A stretch of DNA of 64,000 nucleotides from Fibrisoma limi BUZ 3 (GCF_000296815.2 NZ_CAIT01000004.1:992001-1056000), one strand, 5' to 3'. Shown: positions 9,506-18,355, counted from the first letter of the stretch. Made by a program: numbers and translations. Notes: a model not told the origin generated them from the letters alone.

Positions 9506-10288
9506 TCAGGCGATCTCCGGAACGGCACTGATCGTAAACACGGGCGTTTCCTCGGAACGGGACGCCACGATGATTTCGGTACCATCGCGGTGGGGCATGA
9601 ACAGGTCTCTGGCTAGCTGAGGGCAGTTGTTCTCTTTCGAGAGGTGCGCCAACAGGACGTGGCTCATGAACGTCGGCTTGTGGGTTCGGAACAAAGCCAG
9701 AGCCTGCTGGTTGGACAGGTGCCCTTTTTCCCCGCTGATCCGGCGCTTGAGGTAATACGGGTACCGGCCATTTTCGAGCATGTCTTCATCATAGTTCGCT
9801 TCCAGGAAGGCAGCGTGGCACTGGCTGAAATGGTGAATGACTTGCTCACAGGCCATCCCGATATCAGTAAACACCCCTACTTTGGTCGAATCGTAGTCGA
9901 TCACGAAGCTGTGCGGGTCGCTGGCATCGTGGAGTTTAGGAAATGCCGTGATGGTAATGCCGCCGATCGATACCGGCTGATTGCTCCGGAGCGGACGGAG
10001 GTCAAGACCGGATTGCTCCAGCCGTGATTGGCGAAGTGTTCGGGGGGTAATGAATATGGGTAACCGATGTTTCCTGGCAACCTGGGCGGCTCCGCTGATG
10101 TGATCGGTATGTTCGTGCGAAATAAAAATGGCTTTGACCTGCTGCAATGGCAAACCTAGCCGCTGCATGCGCTTTTCAGTCTGTCGGCAGGACAGTCCCG
10201 CATCGATCAGAACCGCTTCGTGAGTGTTCCCGACGTAGTAACAATTGCCGTTACTGCCGGAATTGAGTGAGGTAATAAAAAGTGGCAT
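9506..10288 (-). CDS. MBL-fold metallohydrolase (YycJ/WalJ-like)
   Basis: A 260-residue cytoplasmic metallo-beta-lactamase-fold hydrolase with a two-metal site. The motif SHEHTDH (His58, His60, Asp62, His63) is intact, and further ligands are likely in KLHDASDPHSF, VFTDIG and LAHLSKEN. The N-terminus MPLFITSLNSGSNGNCYYVG is typical of the YycJ/WalJ branch, thought to act as nucleases. For that reason ATG 10288 is preferred over the upstream in-frame codon at 10321. No partner gene is adjacent. The precise substrate is not known from sequence. Confidence 0.9.
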   Translation of the reverse strand: MPLFITSLNSGSNGNCYYVGNTHEAVLIDAGLSCRQTEKRMQRLGLPLQQVKAIFISHEHTDHISGAAQVARKHRLPIFITPRTLRQSRLEQSGLDLRPLRSNQPVSIGGITITAFPKLHDASDPHSFVIDYDSTKVGVFTDIGMACEQVIHHFSQCHAAFLEANYDEDMLENGRYPYYLKRRISGEKGHLSNQQALALFRTHKPTFMSHVLLAHLSKENNCPQLARDLFMPHRDGTEIIVASRSEETPVFTISAVPEIA

Positions 10289-10621
10289 CGTTAAGCAAAG
10301 TAACGATTTTTTGGTAAACAAATGGTACCAGAACCAGGGATAAATCGGGGATTATGTACTGACTGGATGCATCCGGGCTCTTCTTGTACAGAACGGGGTG
10401 GTGTGGTGAGAAATCGATCGAGAAGGGCAGCAGTGGAGAAGGGGTTCATTAAGTAAAGTACTCGCTTACAACAGAATGGCCAGTCGATCGATGGAGTAGT
10501 CTGGTTGGTAGCCCAACAGCGACCACTTACGAAATATTGGCGCGTAAACGAAATCAAGCTACCGCCCCGCTTTACGAATTCCGTAAATTAGCCATTCGTT
10601 AAGCCAAACGCTTGTCCGGTT
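10289..10621. other. Intergenic region with one short palindrome
   Basis: This 333-base gap separates divergent genes, so promoters for both should lie here. The only structure I see is TTTACG at 10571-10576 facing CGTAAA at 10582-10587, centred 43 bases before the start of the lipoprotein gene. It could be a small operator. The reading frame on the minus strand across 10291-10557 has no coding character. Confidence 0.35.
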
Positions 10622-11062
10622 ATGAAAGTAAAAGCTATTCTGTTTTTAGGAGTTGGTCTATTTGTGGCGACCTGCCGCCCTAAAGGATTAACTGCCGCCG
10701 ATCGCTATGCAGGGTCCTGGGACTGCCAGGTATCCATTACGGAAACTAATGTTAAGAATCCACGCACGTATCGGAAGATCAGTCAGGTGGATATTTCCAC
10801 AATTGATGACAATCGCGTACTTATTGTTTTACCTGATTCCTCAGGTCTGAGAATGGAAGCCGAGATTCGTACCGGCAATAACCTGGTAATTTCCAGACAG
10901 AAAGTGTATCTCTACTCTACTGGGCGTTACAATGGGGAGGTTTTTGTTGTTGGGCAGGGTTCCAATATGAACAATCGACTTTCGCTCAGTTATACGGCCA
11001 TTGACGCTAATAATGAAATCGGGTTTGCGCAGTCGGCGCAGATGAGCGGCACCAAGCGCTAG
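10622..11062 (+). CDS. Predicted small lipoprotein of unknown function
   Basis: A 146-residue protein that I do not recognise. It begins MKVKAILFLGVGLFVATCRP, a lipoprotein signal sequence with the modified cysteine expected at residue 18. The remaining ~125 residues alternate polar and hydrophobic positions (RVLIVLPDSS, NLVISRQKVYLYSTG, RLSLSYTAID), which suggests a small beta-barrel or sandwich. Trp at residue ~33 in YAGSWDCQVSI resembles the start of lipocalin-like domains, but this is a weak hint. It stands alone and ends 4 bases before the stop of the convergent pseudouridine synthase gene. Confidence 0.75.
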   Translation: MKVKAILFLGVGLFVATCRPKGLTAADRYAGSWDCQVSITETNVKNPRTYRKISQVDISTIDDNRVLIVLPDSSGLRMEAEIRTGNNLVISRQKVYLYSTGRYNGEVFVVGQGSNMNNRLSLSYTAIDANNEIGFAQSAQMSGTKR

Positions 11063-11066
11063 TCGG

Positions 11067-12092
11067 CTACACCGTTACGTAGTTTCTCCATTTTTCCAGC
11101 ACGGCCCGAAAGTCGTCGGGTAGTTCCGAATCAAACTGTAGCCACTGGCGGGTGCGGGGGTGTTCAAATCCCAGCGATTTGGCGTGGAGTGCCTGCCGGG
11201 GTAACAGCTTGAACGCATTATCGACGAACGATTTATAGCTGCCCACGGGGGTACCGCGCAGAATCCGGTCACCACCGTACATAGCGTCGCTGAACAGGGG
11301 GTGGCCAATGTGCTTCATGTGCGCCCGAATCTGGTGGGTTCGGCCGGTTTCCAGGTTACATTGCACGAGCGTCACGTACCGAAGGACTTCCAGCGTTTTG
11401 TAGTGCGTTACGGCCCACTTGCCCTTGCTCTCATCGTCGTAAATCGTCTGTACTTTCCGGTCCTTAACGCTACGGCCGATGTAACCGGTGATGGTTCCGG
11501 CAGGTGGTTCGGGTATTCCCCATACCAGTGCGTTATACGTCCGTTCGATGGTATGATCGTAAAATTGCCGGGCCAGGTGCGTCATGGCGTATTCCGTTTT
11601 GGCAATCACCATCAGACCAGACGTATCCTTGTCGATCCGGTGCACCAGCCCTGGTCGGGCTACGCCGTTCTGCGTGGTTGGCAGGTTCTGAAAATGATAC
11701 ACCAGTGCGTTGACGACCGTACCATTCCAGTTTCCATAAGCTGGGTGGACCACCATACCCGCGGGTTTGTTCAGAACCAGTAGCTCGTCGTCCTCGTAAA
11801 TGATGTTGAGCGGAATGTTTTCCGGAACCAGGTCGGTTTCGCGGGGTGGATGTGGCAGCGATATCGTGATGACATCCAGTGGCTTAACCTTGTAGCTGGC
11901 TTTGGTCGGACGGTCGTTGATGCGGACGGATTCGGCGTCGATGGCGGCCTGGATCTTGGTGCGGGTGGCGTTGGGTAGCCGGTCCATCAGAAACCGATCC
12001 ACGCGCAGCAGTCCCTGTCCTTTGTCGACCACGACGCGATGGTGTTCGTATAACTCGTCTTCTTCCGAAAATTCTTCTATCTCTTCAGCCAC
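11067..12092 (-). CDS. RluA-family 23S rRNA pseudouridine synthase (RluD-like)
   Basis: Converts specific uridines in 23S rRNA, and in some members tRNA, to pseudouridine. An S4-like RNA-binding domain at about residues 27-85 (LRVDRFLMDRLPNATRTKIQAAID) precedes the catalytic domain. The catalytic motif is HRIDKDTSGLMV with Asp154. ETGRTHQIRAHMKHIGHPL and DAMYGG are also conserved. The start is taken as GTG 12092. The longer frame from ATG 12158 would overlap the divergent PLP gene and would begin upstream of a TACTTTTG promoter element (12131-12124), so it is unlikely. Family assignment is firm; the exact target positions are inferred from RluD similarity only. Confidence 0.93.
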   Translation of the reverse strand: MAEEIEEFSEEDELYEHHRVVVDKGQGLLRVDRFLMDRLPNATRTKIQAAIDAESVRINDRPTKASYKVKPLDVITISLPHPPRETDLVPENIPLNIIYEDDELLVLNKPAGMVVHPAYGNWNGTVVNALVYHFQNLPTTQNGVARPGLVHRIDKDTSGLMVIAKTEYAMTHLARQFYDHTIERTYNALVWGIPEPPAGTITGYIGRSVKDRKVQTIYDDESKGKWAVTHYKTLEVLRYVTLVQCNLETGRTHQIRAHMKHIGHPLFSDAMYGGDRILRGTPVGSYKSFVDNAFKLLPRQALHAKSLGFEHPRTRQWLQFDSELPDDFRAVLEKWRNYVTV

Positions 12093-12123
12093 GGATTTCG
12101 CAGATTTACGCCGTTTTATCCCG

Positions 12124-12131
12124 CAAAAGTA
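12124..12131 (-). promoter_or_regulatory. Bacteroidota -7 box for the RluD-like gene
   Basis: On the minus strand these bases read TACTTTTG, a full match to TAnnTTTG. It lies 32 bases upstream of the GTG start at 12092 and downstream of the alternative ATG at 12158, so it supports the shorter protein. Confidence 0.6.
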
Positions 12132-12137
12132 CGGATT

Positions 12138-13085
12138 ATGGATGAATTGGAACGGCAACTGGCGGCTTTCGTCCGCGACTCCCCCTTACAGCGGCTCAAC
12201 GAACCGTTCCCGGAGCCGCTGCCCATTCACCTCTATCTGAAGCGGGACGATCTGCTCCACCCCCTGGTGTCGGGGAACAAATGGCGTAAGCTGAAATACA
12301 ACCTGCTCGAAGCCCGTCGACTGAAGGCTGATACGCTCGTGACCTTCGGTGGGGCGTTTTCAAATCACTTGTACGCGACGGCTGCGGCCGGGCAGGTGTT
12401 CGGATTCCGGACGGTTGGCATCATTCGCGGGGAAGAGTACACGCACCGCGATGCGCCCACGCTCGCCTTTTGTCGGCAGGCGGGAATGCAGGTATACGCC
12501 GTTAGCCGGACGATGTATCGCGAAATAACGATTCCTGAAAGGGCGTCAGATGCATCGGATTTTGTAACGGGCCTTACCAGGTTGTCGGCGGGGGTATACG
12601 TATTGCCGGAAGGGGGGACCAATGGCCTTGCCGTTCAGGGTACAGCCGAACTATTGCCCGAACTTAACGGGCAGTTGGGCCGAATGCCGGATTTCGTTTG
12701 CTGCCCCGTCGGGACGGGCGGCACCGTAGCCGGATTGGTCAGCACGGCTCCACCAGCGACTACCGTAGTCGGTTTTTCTGCGCTCAAGGGCGGTGGGTTT
12801 CTGAACGGGGAGGTAGACCGATTACTGGGATACAGCCCAGAGAATCTACGTATCCAGACGGAATACCCCTTCGGTGGGTACGCCAAAACGACTCCCGATC
12901 TGCTGGCTTTCATCCGGTTGTTTGAGCAGAAAACCGGCGTGCGGATCGAGCAGGTGTATACCGGAAAAATGCTGTTCGGATTGTATGATCTGGCCCGTAA
13001 AGGCTTCTTTCCAACCGGGTCATCGGTAGTGGCGGTGCATACGGGTGGTCTACAGGGGCGCAGTCCCGTGCTGGACACCTACTAA
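12138..13085 (+). CDS. PLP-dependent ACC deaminase/D-cysteine desulfhydrase-like enzyme
   Basis: A 315-residue fold-type II pyridoxal-phosphate enzyme. The cofactor lysine is probably Lys48 in SGNKWRKLKYNL, followed by VTFGGAFSNHLYA, which contacts the substrate and phosphate, and by the glycine loop CPVGTGGTVAGL. This matches the 1-aminocyclopropane-1-carboxylate deaminase and D-cysteine desulfhydrase group, which release ammonia from small amino acids. Sequence alone does not separate these activities; D-cysteine breakdown is the commoner one in bacteria without plant contact. Its stop codon overlaps by 4 bases the stop of the convergent threonylcarbamoyl-AMP synthase gene. Confidence 0.88.
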   Translation: MDELERQLAAFVRDSPLQRLNEPFPEPLPIHLYLKRDDLLHPLVSGNKWRKLKYNLLEARRLKADTLVTFGGAFSNHLYATAAAGQVFGFRTVGIIRGEEYTHRDAPTLAFCRQAGMQVYAVSRTMYREITIPERASDASDFVTGLTRLSAGVYVLPEGGTNGLAVQGTAELLPELNGQLGRMPDFVCCPVGTGGTVAGLVSTAPPATTVVGFSALKGGGFLNGEVDRLLGYSPENLRIQTEYPFGGYAKTTPDLLAFIRLFEQKTGVRIEQVYTGKMLFGLYDLARKGFFPTGSSVVAVHTGGLQGRSPVLDTY

Positions 13086-14032
13086 CGAGTGGCGGCTCGT
13101 CGTAGCCGGTCATTGATGGCGCGGCCCAGCCCCTCATCGGGTAATAGCTGCGCGTAGATATGACTGACGGGTAGTTTATCGAGTGCCCGGAGGTAGCTGA
13201 ACAGATGGCGGGCGGCTTCGTTCGGGTCGCCGGTAGGAGAGAGGACGTATTGATTCTGTAACGAAATGCCCTCAAACGGTGTCGTAAATACCAATGCACC
13301 ACTTGCTGCGTCTGGTTTCGGTAGTTGGTCATCAGTTAGCAGCGTCAGGGGCTTGCGGGGGGCATAGTGGCTGCTCAGCATACCCGGTGCCTGTGGATTG
13401 GAGGTCGAATGGCTACGAACATTTACAGGTCCAATCACCGCTTCAATTGCTTCCAGAGCAATGCCGCCCAGCCGGAAGACAGTTGGCTGAGGCTCATCAA
13501 AACCAATAATCGTTGACTCCAGCCCCACCTGGCTAATGCCACCGTCCAGAATATACGGCACCTGATCCCCAAGCTGATCGGCTACGTGCTGAGCCGATGT
13601 GGGACTAATGTACCCGAATGGGTTGGCGCTCGGAGCCGCCAGCGGAAAGTCAAGCGAACGCAGCAGTTCAAGCGTAAGTGGATGGTTGGGTATCCGAATG
13701 GCCACCGTATCCAGACCGGATGTCGTGAGGTCGGGTACGATGTCTTTCTTGGGTAATAACAGGGTTAGTGGACCCGGCCAGAAGGCCTCAGCCAGTTGAA
13801 AAGCTGGCTCCGGAATGTGCTCAACCAGTCGGTCGAGTTTAGCCGGTGAGTCGATATGAACAATCAGGGGATCGAAAGCCGGCCGGTTTTTTACCTGAAA
13901 AATCGTCAGCACAGCATCCGGACTGAGGGCGTTGGCAGCTAATCCGTAGACGGTTTCGGTGGGGATACCAACCACCTGATTTTGCTCCAGTAGTTGCCTG
14001 GCAGCCTGAATGTCCTGACCAATTTGTGTCAT
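13082..14032 (-). CDS. L-threonylcarbamoyladenylate synthase (Sua5/TsaC type)
   Basis: Makes threonylcarbamoyl-AMP from threonine, bicarbonate and ATP, the first step of the universal t6A37 tRNA modification. The YrdC domain covers about residues 1-205, with VVGIPTETVYGLAANA, the KNRPAFDPLIVHI segment, FWPGPLTLLL and APSANPFGYISPTSA. A Sua5 C-terminal domain follows (about 215-316), so it is the long form rather than the short TsaC form. ATG 14032 (MTQIGQDIQAARQLL) is preferred over the in-frame start ten codons upstream. A TATTTTTG -7 box ends five bases before this ATG. Confidence 0.94.
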   Translation of the reverse strand: MTQIGQDIQAARQLLEQNQVVGIPTETVYGLAANALSPDAVLTIFQVKNRPAFDPLIVHIDSPAKLDRLVEHIPEPAFQLAEAFWPGPLTLLLPKKDIVPDLTTSGLDTVAIRIPNHPLTLELLRSLDFPLAAPSANPFGYISPTSAQHVADQLGDQVPYILDGGISQVGLESTIIGFDEPQPTVFRLGGIALEAIEAVIGPVNVRSHSTSNPQAPGMLSSHYAPRKPLTLLTDDQLPKPDAASGALVFTTPFEGISLQNQYVLSPTGDPNEAARHLFSYLRALDKLPVSHIYAQLLPDEGLGRAINDRLRRAATR

Positions 14033-14036
14033 GGCG

Positions 14037-14044
14037 CAAAAATA
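14037..14044 (-). promoter_or_regulatory. -7 box abutting the Sua5-type gene
   Basis: The minus strand reads TATTTTTG, a match to TAnnTTTG. Its last base is only five bases from the ATG at 14032, so the mRNA would have almost no leader. Confidence 0.5.
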
Positions 14045-14063
14045 CGAAGCGCATAAATGCAAA

Positions 14064-14093
14064 GAAACCGGCCACTTTGCAGCGGCCGGTTTC
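14064..14093 (-). terminator. Terminator for the repeat-rich secreted protein
   Basis: GAAACCGGCC at 14064-14073 pairs perfectly with GGCCGGTTTC at 14084-14093. Read on the minus strand it lies 22 bases after the stop codon of the 988-residue gene and is followed by a T-containing stretch. Confidence 0.75.
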
Positions 14094-14115
14094 CGGGACG
14101 TATTCGTTTACGCGG

Positions 14116-17082
14116 TTAGCGTCTACGTGTTTTCTGAATCACAACCGGTACGCACTTCGGTGCCGGGCACTGGCAATCGGCCGGCTGGAGCGTAACGGTA
14201 ACATCGATGAAGCAGCTACCGCCCGCGCTGAACAACCGGACTGTGTACGGCTGAGCAGTCGTCGGGTTCGGGAGGTTCTCGAACACCACCGTTCCATTCA
14301 CCACCGATACGTTGGTCGGTGCGCCGTAGGCCGGACCACCTGCATACGTAGCACCCGCTACGATGTCGGCCCGTTCCGTATTCACCAGCGTACTCAGTGT
14401 GATACGAGCGTTGTTGTTGGCCGTTGCGCCGTTACACGTAGCCGGGGTAGCAATCGGTGCCGCCGTAAAGCTTGGTGCATCGCTGACCGTTACCGTTGCT
14501 GCTGTGGTTGACGAACAGCCCGTTGTAAACGTACACGTAGCTGAGTAGGTCGTAGTCAGTGTCGGTGCAACCACGAGCGAAGCCGTGTTATCACCGGTCG
14601 ACCAGACTAACGTACCGCCTTCGCAACCGCCGACAGTCAGCGTGGTTGATGAACCAGCGCAGATCGTGGCCGAGCTTACGGTCAATACCGGTGTCGGGTT
14701 AACCGTGATCGTCGTGCTGGCGACATCCGAGCAACCCTGCTCGTTGCTAACCGTTACGGAGTAAACTCCAGTTGCTGTTACCGAGATGGTCGCCGTCGTT
14801 TCGCTCGTTGACCATAAGTAGCTGGTACCACCGCTGGCCGTGAGCGTTACGCTTTCTCCTTCACAGACCGTTGCGCTCGTCGGCGTTATGGCTGCTACAG
14901 GTGCCGGGTTCACCGTCAATATGCCGGTGGCTACCGTCGTACAGCCCTCAGCCGTGGTAGCCGTCACTGTGTAGGTACCAGCCGTTGAAACGATGGCCTG
15001 GTTGGTCGAGCCGATCTGGGTAGCACCCGCACTGAAGGTGTAGGAGGCAAAGCCTGTCGAGGCCGTCAGCGTAGCGGATTCCCCGGCACAGATGGTGGCC
15101 GAAGTCAGGGCCAGCTCAGGGATCGGGTTGACGATCACCGTACCAGTGGCTACCGTCGTACAGCCCTCAGCCGTGGTAGCCGTCACCGTGTAGGTACCAG
15201 CCGTTGAGACGATGGCCTGGTTGGTCGAACCAATCTGAGTAGCGCCCGCACTGAAGGTGTAGGACGCAAAGCCTGTCGAAGCCGTCAGCGTAGCGGACTC
15301 ACCAGCACAGATGGTGGCCGAAGTCAGGGCCAGTTCCGGGATCGGGTTGACGATCACCGTACCCGTAGCCACTGTGGTACAGCCCTCAGCCGTAGTGGCT
15401 GTCACCGTGTAGGTGCCCGCTGTTGAGACGATGGCCTGGTTCGAGGTACCGATCTGGGTAGCGCCTGCACTGAAGGTGTAGGACGCAAAGCCCGTCGAAG
15501 CCGTCAGCGTAGCGGACTCCCCGGCACAGATGGTGGCCGAGGTCAGAGCCAGTTCCGGGATCGGGTTGACGATCACCGTACCAGTGGCTACCGTCGTACA
15601 GCCCTCAGCCGTAGTGGCCGTGACGGTATACGTACCAGCGGTGCTCACGATGGCCTGGTTGGTCGAGCCGATCTGGGTAGCACCCGCACTGAAGGTGTAG
15701 GAGGCAAAGCCCGTCGAAGCCGTCAGCGTAGCGGATTCCCCGGCACAGATAGTGGCCGAAGTCAGAGCCAGTTCCGGGATTTGATTAACTGTAACCGTTG
15801 TCGATGCAGATGCCGTACAGACACCACGTTGAGTCGACGTACAGGTAACCGAGTATGTCGAAGTGGTCGTTGGGGCTACCTGAATGCTGGCTGTCGTTTC
15901 GCCGGTACTCCAGGCAATCGTTCCACTCGTACAACCGGTAGCCGTCAGCGAAATGGTTTCGCCAATACAAATAGCCGGCGTGGCCGGTGCAATGGCGAGA
16001 TCTGGAATAATACCGTCTTCTACCACAATCGGGCAGCATCCGCCCGCCGGGCATTGGAAGTTTGTTGTCGTCGTAAACCGGTAGCTTCCCGCTTCAACAA
16101 TCGTGAAGCTGTTGCCGGTGGCAATTGGTGTTGTACCGCCGTCTTTAAACCACTCTACATTGGTAAATTCGGCCGGTATCTGTGCTATGTAAGCTTCGTC
16201 GGGGCAAAGTACAATCGGCACTGAGATACACGCCCGGGTGCTGTTGTTGCGGGTGAAATCTTCCGAATCTGTAGTCGAAACACCTGCTGCATTGAACAGA
16301 ACCCCGTCAGCCTGGGCGGTTGCGGTCACCGATAGGCTCGTGACGCTACCGGGCGCTACATTGCCCAGATTCCAGGTTAAAATGTTACCATTGACCGTAG
16401 CGGTCGGTGTTGATGATACGTACACAAAGCCGGGATCGAGTGTATCCCGTACCACTACGTTCGTGGCTGTTCCCTGACCAATGTTATTGATCTGAATGGT
16501 AAACGAAGCGTTTGAACCGTAGCTGACCTGCGGAGTATCCGCCACTTTGCTGATGGCGAGATCGGGATTGCCGGCGGCAAAACCAAAATCATACGAATTA
16601 GTAGGCGTATCGTTGGCGCTGGTAACGGCGTAAACCACGGCATTGCCGCCGATTAACTGGGCGTCGCTATCGGCGGTGTTGTCACTACCCTGCTGGCGGG
16701 GTGTTATTGATCTGCCGTCTGGAAAATCGGAACCAAGTATCCGAAGCTCATAGACCGTATTCGGAAGCAGACCACCCTGTACGTTGGCGTTGGTGAACGA
16801 AAACGTACCGTTCGCGTCGGTAGTGGTAGTGCCTCGCTCGATGCCGTTCAGATAGATACGAATCGGCAGATTTGCAATACCTGGTTCGCCTGTGTCCTGG
16901 ATGCCGTTTCTGTTGAGGTCATCAAAAACACGGTCGCCCAGGCCAAGGGCCATGGGGGCAGGCAGGCGGGTCGGGGCTTTCCCGGGCGCAGTTGCCCAGG
17001 TTATGTGCCCTAGCAGGACCAACAGACCAACTAGCCACAGCCGACAAAGGCGTAGAAGTCGGTAGGAGGAGATGTGTTCCAT
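14116..17082 (-). CDS. Large secreted repeat protein (SdrD B-like, DUF11, Ig-like)
   Basis: A 988-residue extracellular protein. An N-terminal signal sequence (hydrophobic core LWLVGLLVLLG) is followed by an SdrD B-like domain at ~48-170 (GDRVFDDLNRNGIQDTGEPG, a calcium-loop-like motif). A DUF11-type adhesin module follows at ~172-285. Then come many ~70-residue Ig/PKD-like units, each with a pair of cysteines. Four consecutive units (residues ~437-728) are almost identical. The C-terminus ends in a Cys-rich piece (CQCPAPKCVPVV) and then a basic tail TRRR. It is likely a surface adhesin or matrix protein; no enzyme domain is visible. No standard type IX secretion domain is obvious, so the export route is uncertain. 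A terminator follows. Confidence 0.88.
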   Translation of the reverse strand: MEHISSYRLLRLCRLWLVGLLVLLGHITWATAPGKAPTRLPAPMALGLGDRVFDDLNRNGIQDTGEPGIANLPIRIYLNGIERGTTTTDANGTFSFTNANVQGGLLPNTVYELRILGSDFPDGRSITPRQQGSDNTADSDAQLIGGNAVVYAVTSANDTPTNSYDFGFAAGNPDLAISKVADTPQVSYGSNASFTIQINNIGQGTATNVVVRDTLDPGFVYVSSTPTATVNGNILTWNLGNVAPGSVTSLSVTATAQADGVLFNAAGVSTTDSEDFTRNNSTRACISVPIVLCPDEAYIAQIPAEFTNVEWFKDGGTTPIATGNSFTIVEAGSYRFTTTTNFQCPAGGCCPIVVEDGIIPDLAIAPATPAICIGETISLTATGCTSGTIAWSTGETTASIQVAPTTTSTYSVTCTSTQRGVCTASASTTVTVNQIPELALTSATICAGESATLTASTGFASYTFSAGATQIGSTNQAIVSTAGTYTVTATTAEGCTTVATGTVIVNPIPELALTSATICAGESATLTASTGFASYTFSAGATQIGTSNQAIVSTAGTYTVTATTAEGCTTVATGTVIVNPIPELALTSATICAGESATLTASTGFASYTFSAGATQIGSTNQAIVSTAGTYTVTATTAEGCTTVATGTVIVNPIPELALTSATICAGESATLTASTGFASYTFSAGATQIGSTNQAIVSTAGTYTVTATTAEGCTTVATGILTVNPAPVAAITPTSATVCEGESVTLTASGGTSYLWSTSETTATISVTATGVYSVTVSNEQGCSDVASTTITVNPTPVLTVSSATICAGSSTTLTVGGCEGGTLVWSTGDNTASLVVAPTLTTTYSATCTFTTGCSSTTAATVTVSDAPSFTAAPIATPATCNGATANNNARITLSTLVNTERADIVAGATYAGGPAYGAPTNVSVVNGTVVFENLPNPTTAQPYTVRLFSAGGSCFIDVTVTLQPADCQCPAPKCVPVVIQKTRRR
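14900..15775 (-). repeat. Four tandem 219-bp coding repeats
   Basis: Four in-frame copies with an exact 219-base period begin on the plus strand at 14900, 15119, 15338 and 15557. The first ~20 bases at 14900 are diverged. Each encodes a 73-residue unit containing ELALTSATICAGESATLTAS and TYTVTATTAEGCTTVATG. The amino-acid sequences are almost invariant (one copy has GTSNQ for GSTNQ). Base differences are few and mostly silent, which points to recent amplification or gene conversion. Confidence 0.95.
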
Positions 17083-17730
17083 CTGGGAATTGATTTGGTT
17101 ACGTGAAAGTTGAGTGCTTAAACAGAGCAGTTGGTGTAGGATCGATCATGCAAAATCTGTCCGGTCAGAGCAAAGGCCGGAGGACGCTGGAAACAGCGAG
17201 TAAGCCTGGAGAATCGTGGGGTAACGGTAGTCATACGGATCTGTAGCCGTCGGCTTATCGACTGGCTGATCAAATCCGTGCAAAAGTCTTGCAAACGTAA
17301 AAACGTAGCAGAAAATTAATTATAGTGACTTAAAGGTATCTGAAAATGAGTCTATTATAAACTTAGTGTATAATGTATATACACTAAATATGCTTAATTG
17401 ACATAATTGTCAATTTTCCTGCCAAAGTATGTGACAAAAAAATGTTTAATCATATAAACCTAATGGAGTCTCAAACAAGCGTTATGACGCTTCGTATCCG
17501 ATTGCTTTGTAAGCCAATTCGTTCCTATGAAAAGTCTATTACCTAAATCGGCGTAGTTAGAAGAAGAAATACTAGTTTATAAGTGTCTCATTTGTAATAT
17601 ATTAATATGTAGGAATGCACTGGGCTATAAATAATTTGAAAAAAGTGTCCACATCTTGTCCGGTTTGATTAAGGCCGTTCGTCTAAGAGATGAAAAAATT
17701 CAGGGATACATTTTTAAACTAACCAGTATC
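17083..17730. other. AT-rich intergenic region with two palindromes
   Basis: This ~650-base stretch is much richer in A and T than its neighbours and has no convincing gene. It holds TTAGTGTATA at 17363-17372 facing TATACACTAA at 17378-17387, and AATTGACA at 17396-17403 facing TGTCAATT at 17408-17415. The two palindromes lie only 8 bases apart and look like operator sites. They are ~280 bases upstream of the secreted repeat protein and ~600 bases upstream of the DGPF gene. Confidence 0.5.
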
Positions 17731-17895
17731 ATGAAAACCGTTCTGGTTTCCAGCTTTGACGAAGCTGCTTTTTTATCATTGGCATTGAATTGGCTACATG
17801 AGGCCCCTCAAGCCCCTTCGAATCGTCCCGGCAGCCTGTACGTGAGATTCACTACTTCGCTGAAAAATGAACCCAGTGCCATTTACACGCACTAG
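17731..17895 (+). CDS. Possible small protein, unknown
   Basis: A 54-codon frame beginning with ATG and MKTVLVSSFDEAAFLSLALN. I do not recognise it. It lies in AT-rich DNA 91 bases upstream of the DGPF gene and has no visible domain, signal sequence or clear ribosome binding site. It could be a real small gene, a leader peptide or chance. Confidence 0.25.
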   Translation: MKTVLVSSFDEAAFLSLALNWLHEAPQAPSNRPGSLYVRFTTSLKNEPSAIYTH

Positions 17896-17986
17896 TTAGA
17901 AGATCTGATTCCGACTGTCTAATCGTGTAATTCCAGAATTTACCCCTTATTCATTCATCCATCACAAGTCCAATCAAACACGTATC

Positions 17987-18340
17987 ATGGAAAAGTTCAT
18001 GCTTATCTTCCATTCACCGTATTCACAGGAAACGGCTTTTGTGCAGCAGTCGCCCGAAGAGATCCAGGCCGAAATCCAGAAATGGAACCAGTGGATCGGC
18101 GGCATTGCGGCCCAGGGTAAAATTCTTAGTACGGAAGCTCTGCTGCCGGTTGGCAAGGTTATGAGCAAAGGTGGCCAACTCGTTACCGACGGGCCCTTCA
18201 CGGAGGGTAAGGAGATTGTGGGTGGCTACGCCCTTGTCAGCGTTGACAGCATCGACGAAGCCACCGAGCTGGCCAAGGGCTGCCCTATTTTTGATGCGGA
18301 AGGCTCCGTCGAAATCCGGCAAATCATGAAGTTTGACTAA
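17987..18340 (+). CDS. YCII/DGPF-domain protein
   Basis: A 117-residue ferredoxin-like-fold protein of the YCII-related family. The naming signature is TDGPFTEGKEIVGGY (DGPF at residues 68-71), and the sequence opens with MEKFMLIFHS. Biochemical activity of the family is poorly known. Genes for such proteins are regularly found beside ECF sigma factors of the ECF42 type, exactly as here. The pair probably forms one regulatory unit in which the DGPF protein is a target of, or functional partner to, the sigma factor. A strong hairpin lies between the two genes. Confidence 0.92.
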   Translation: MEKFMLIFHSPYSQETAFVQQSPEEIQAEIQKWNQWIGGIAAQGKILSTEALLPVGKVMSKGGQLVTDGPFTEGKEIVGGYALVSVDSIDEATELAKGCPIFDAEGSVEIRQIMKFD

Positions 18341-18355
18341 CCCCCGGATTCCGGT

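Noticed and set aside
10291-10557. An 88-codon minus-strand frame upstream of the MBL-fold gene
   Set aside because: It overlaps the expected divergent promoter region and its product has no domain or signal pattern.
12093-12158. Longer start for the RluD-like protein
   Set aside because: It would overlap the divergent PLP gene and begin upstream of the promoter box at 12131-12124.
14900-15775. Possible CRISPR array because of regular repeats
   Set aside because: Repeats are 219 bp, in frame and coding, with no short repeat-spacer pattern; no cas genes are nearby.
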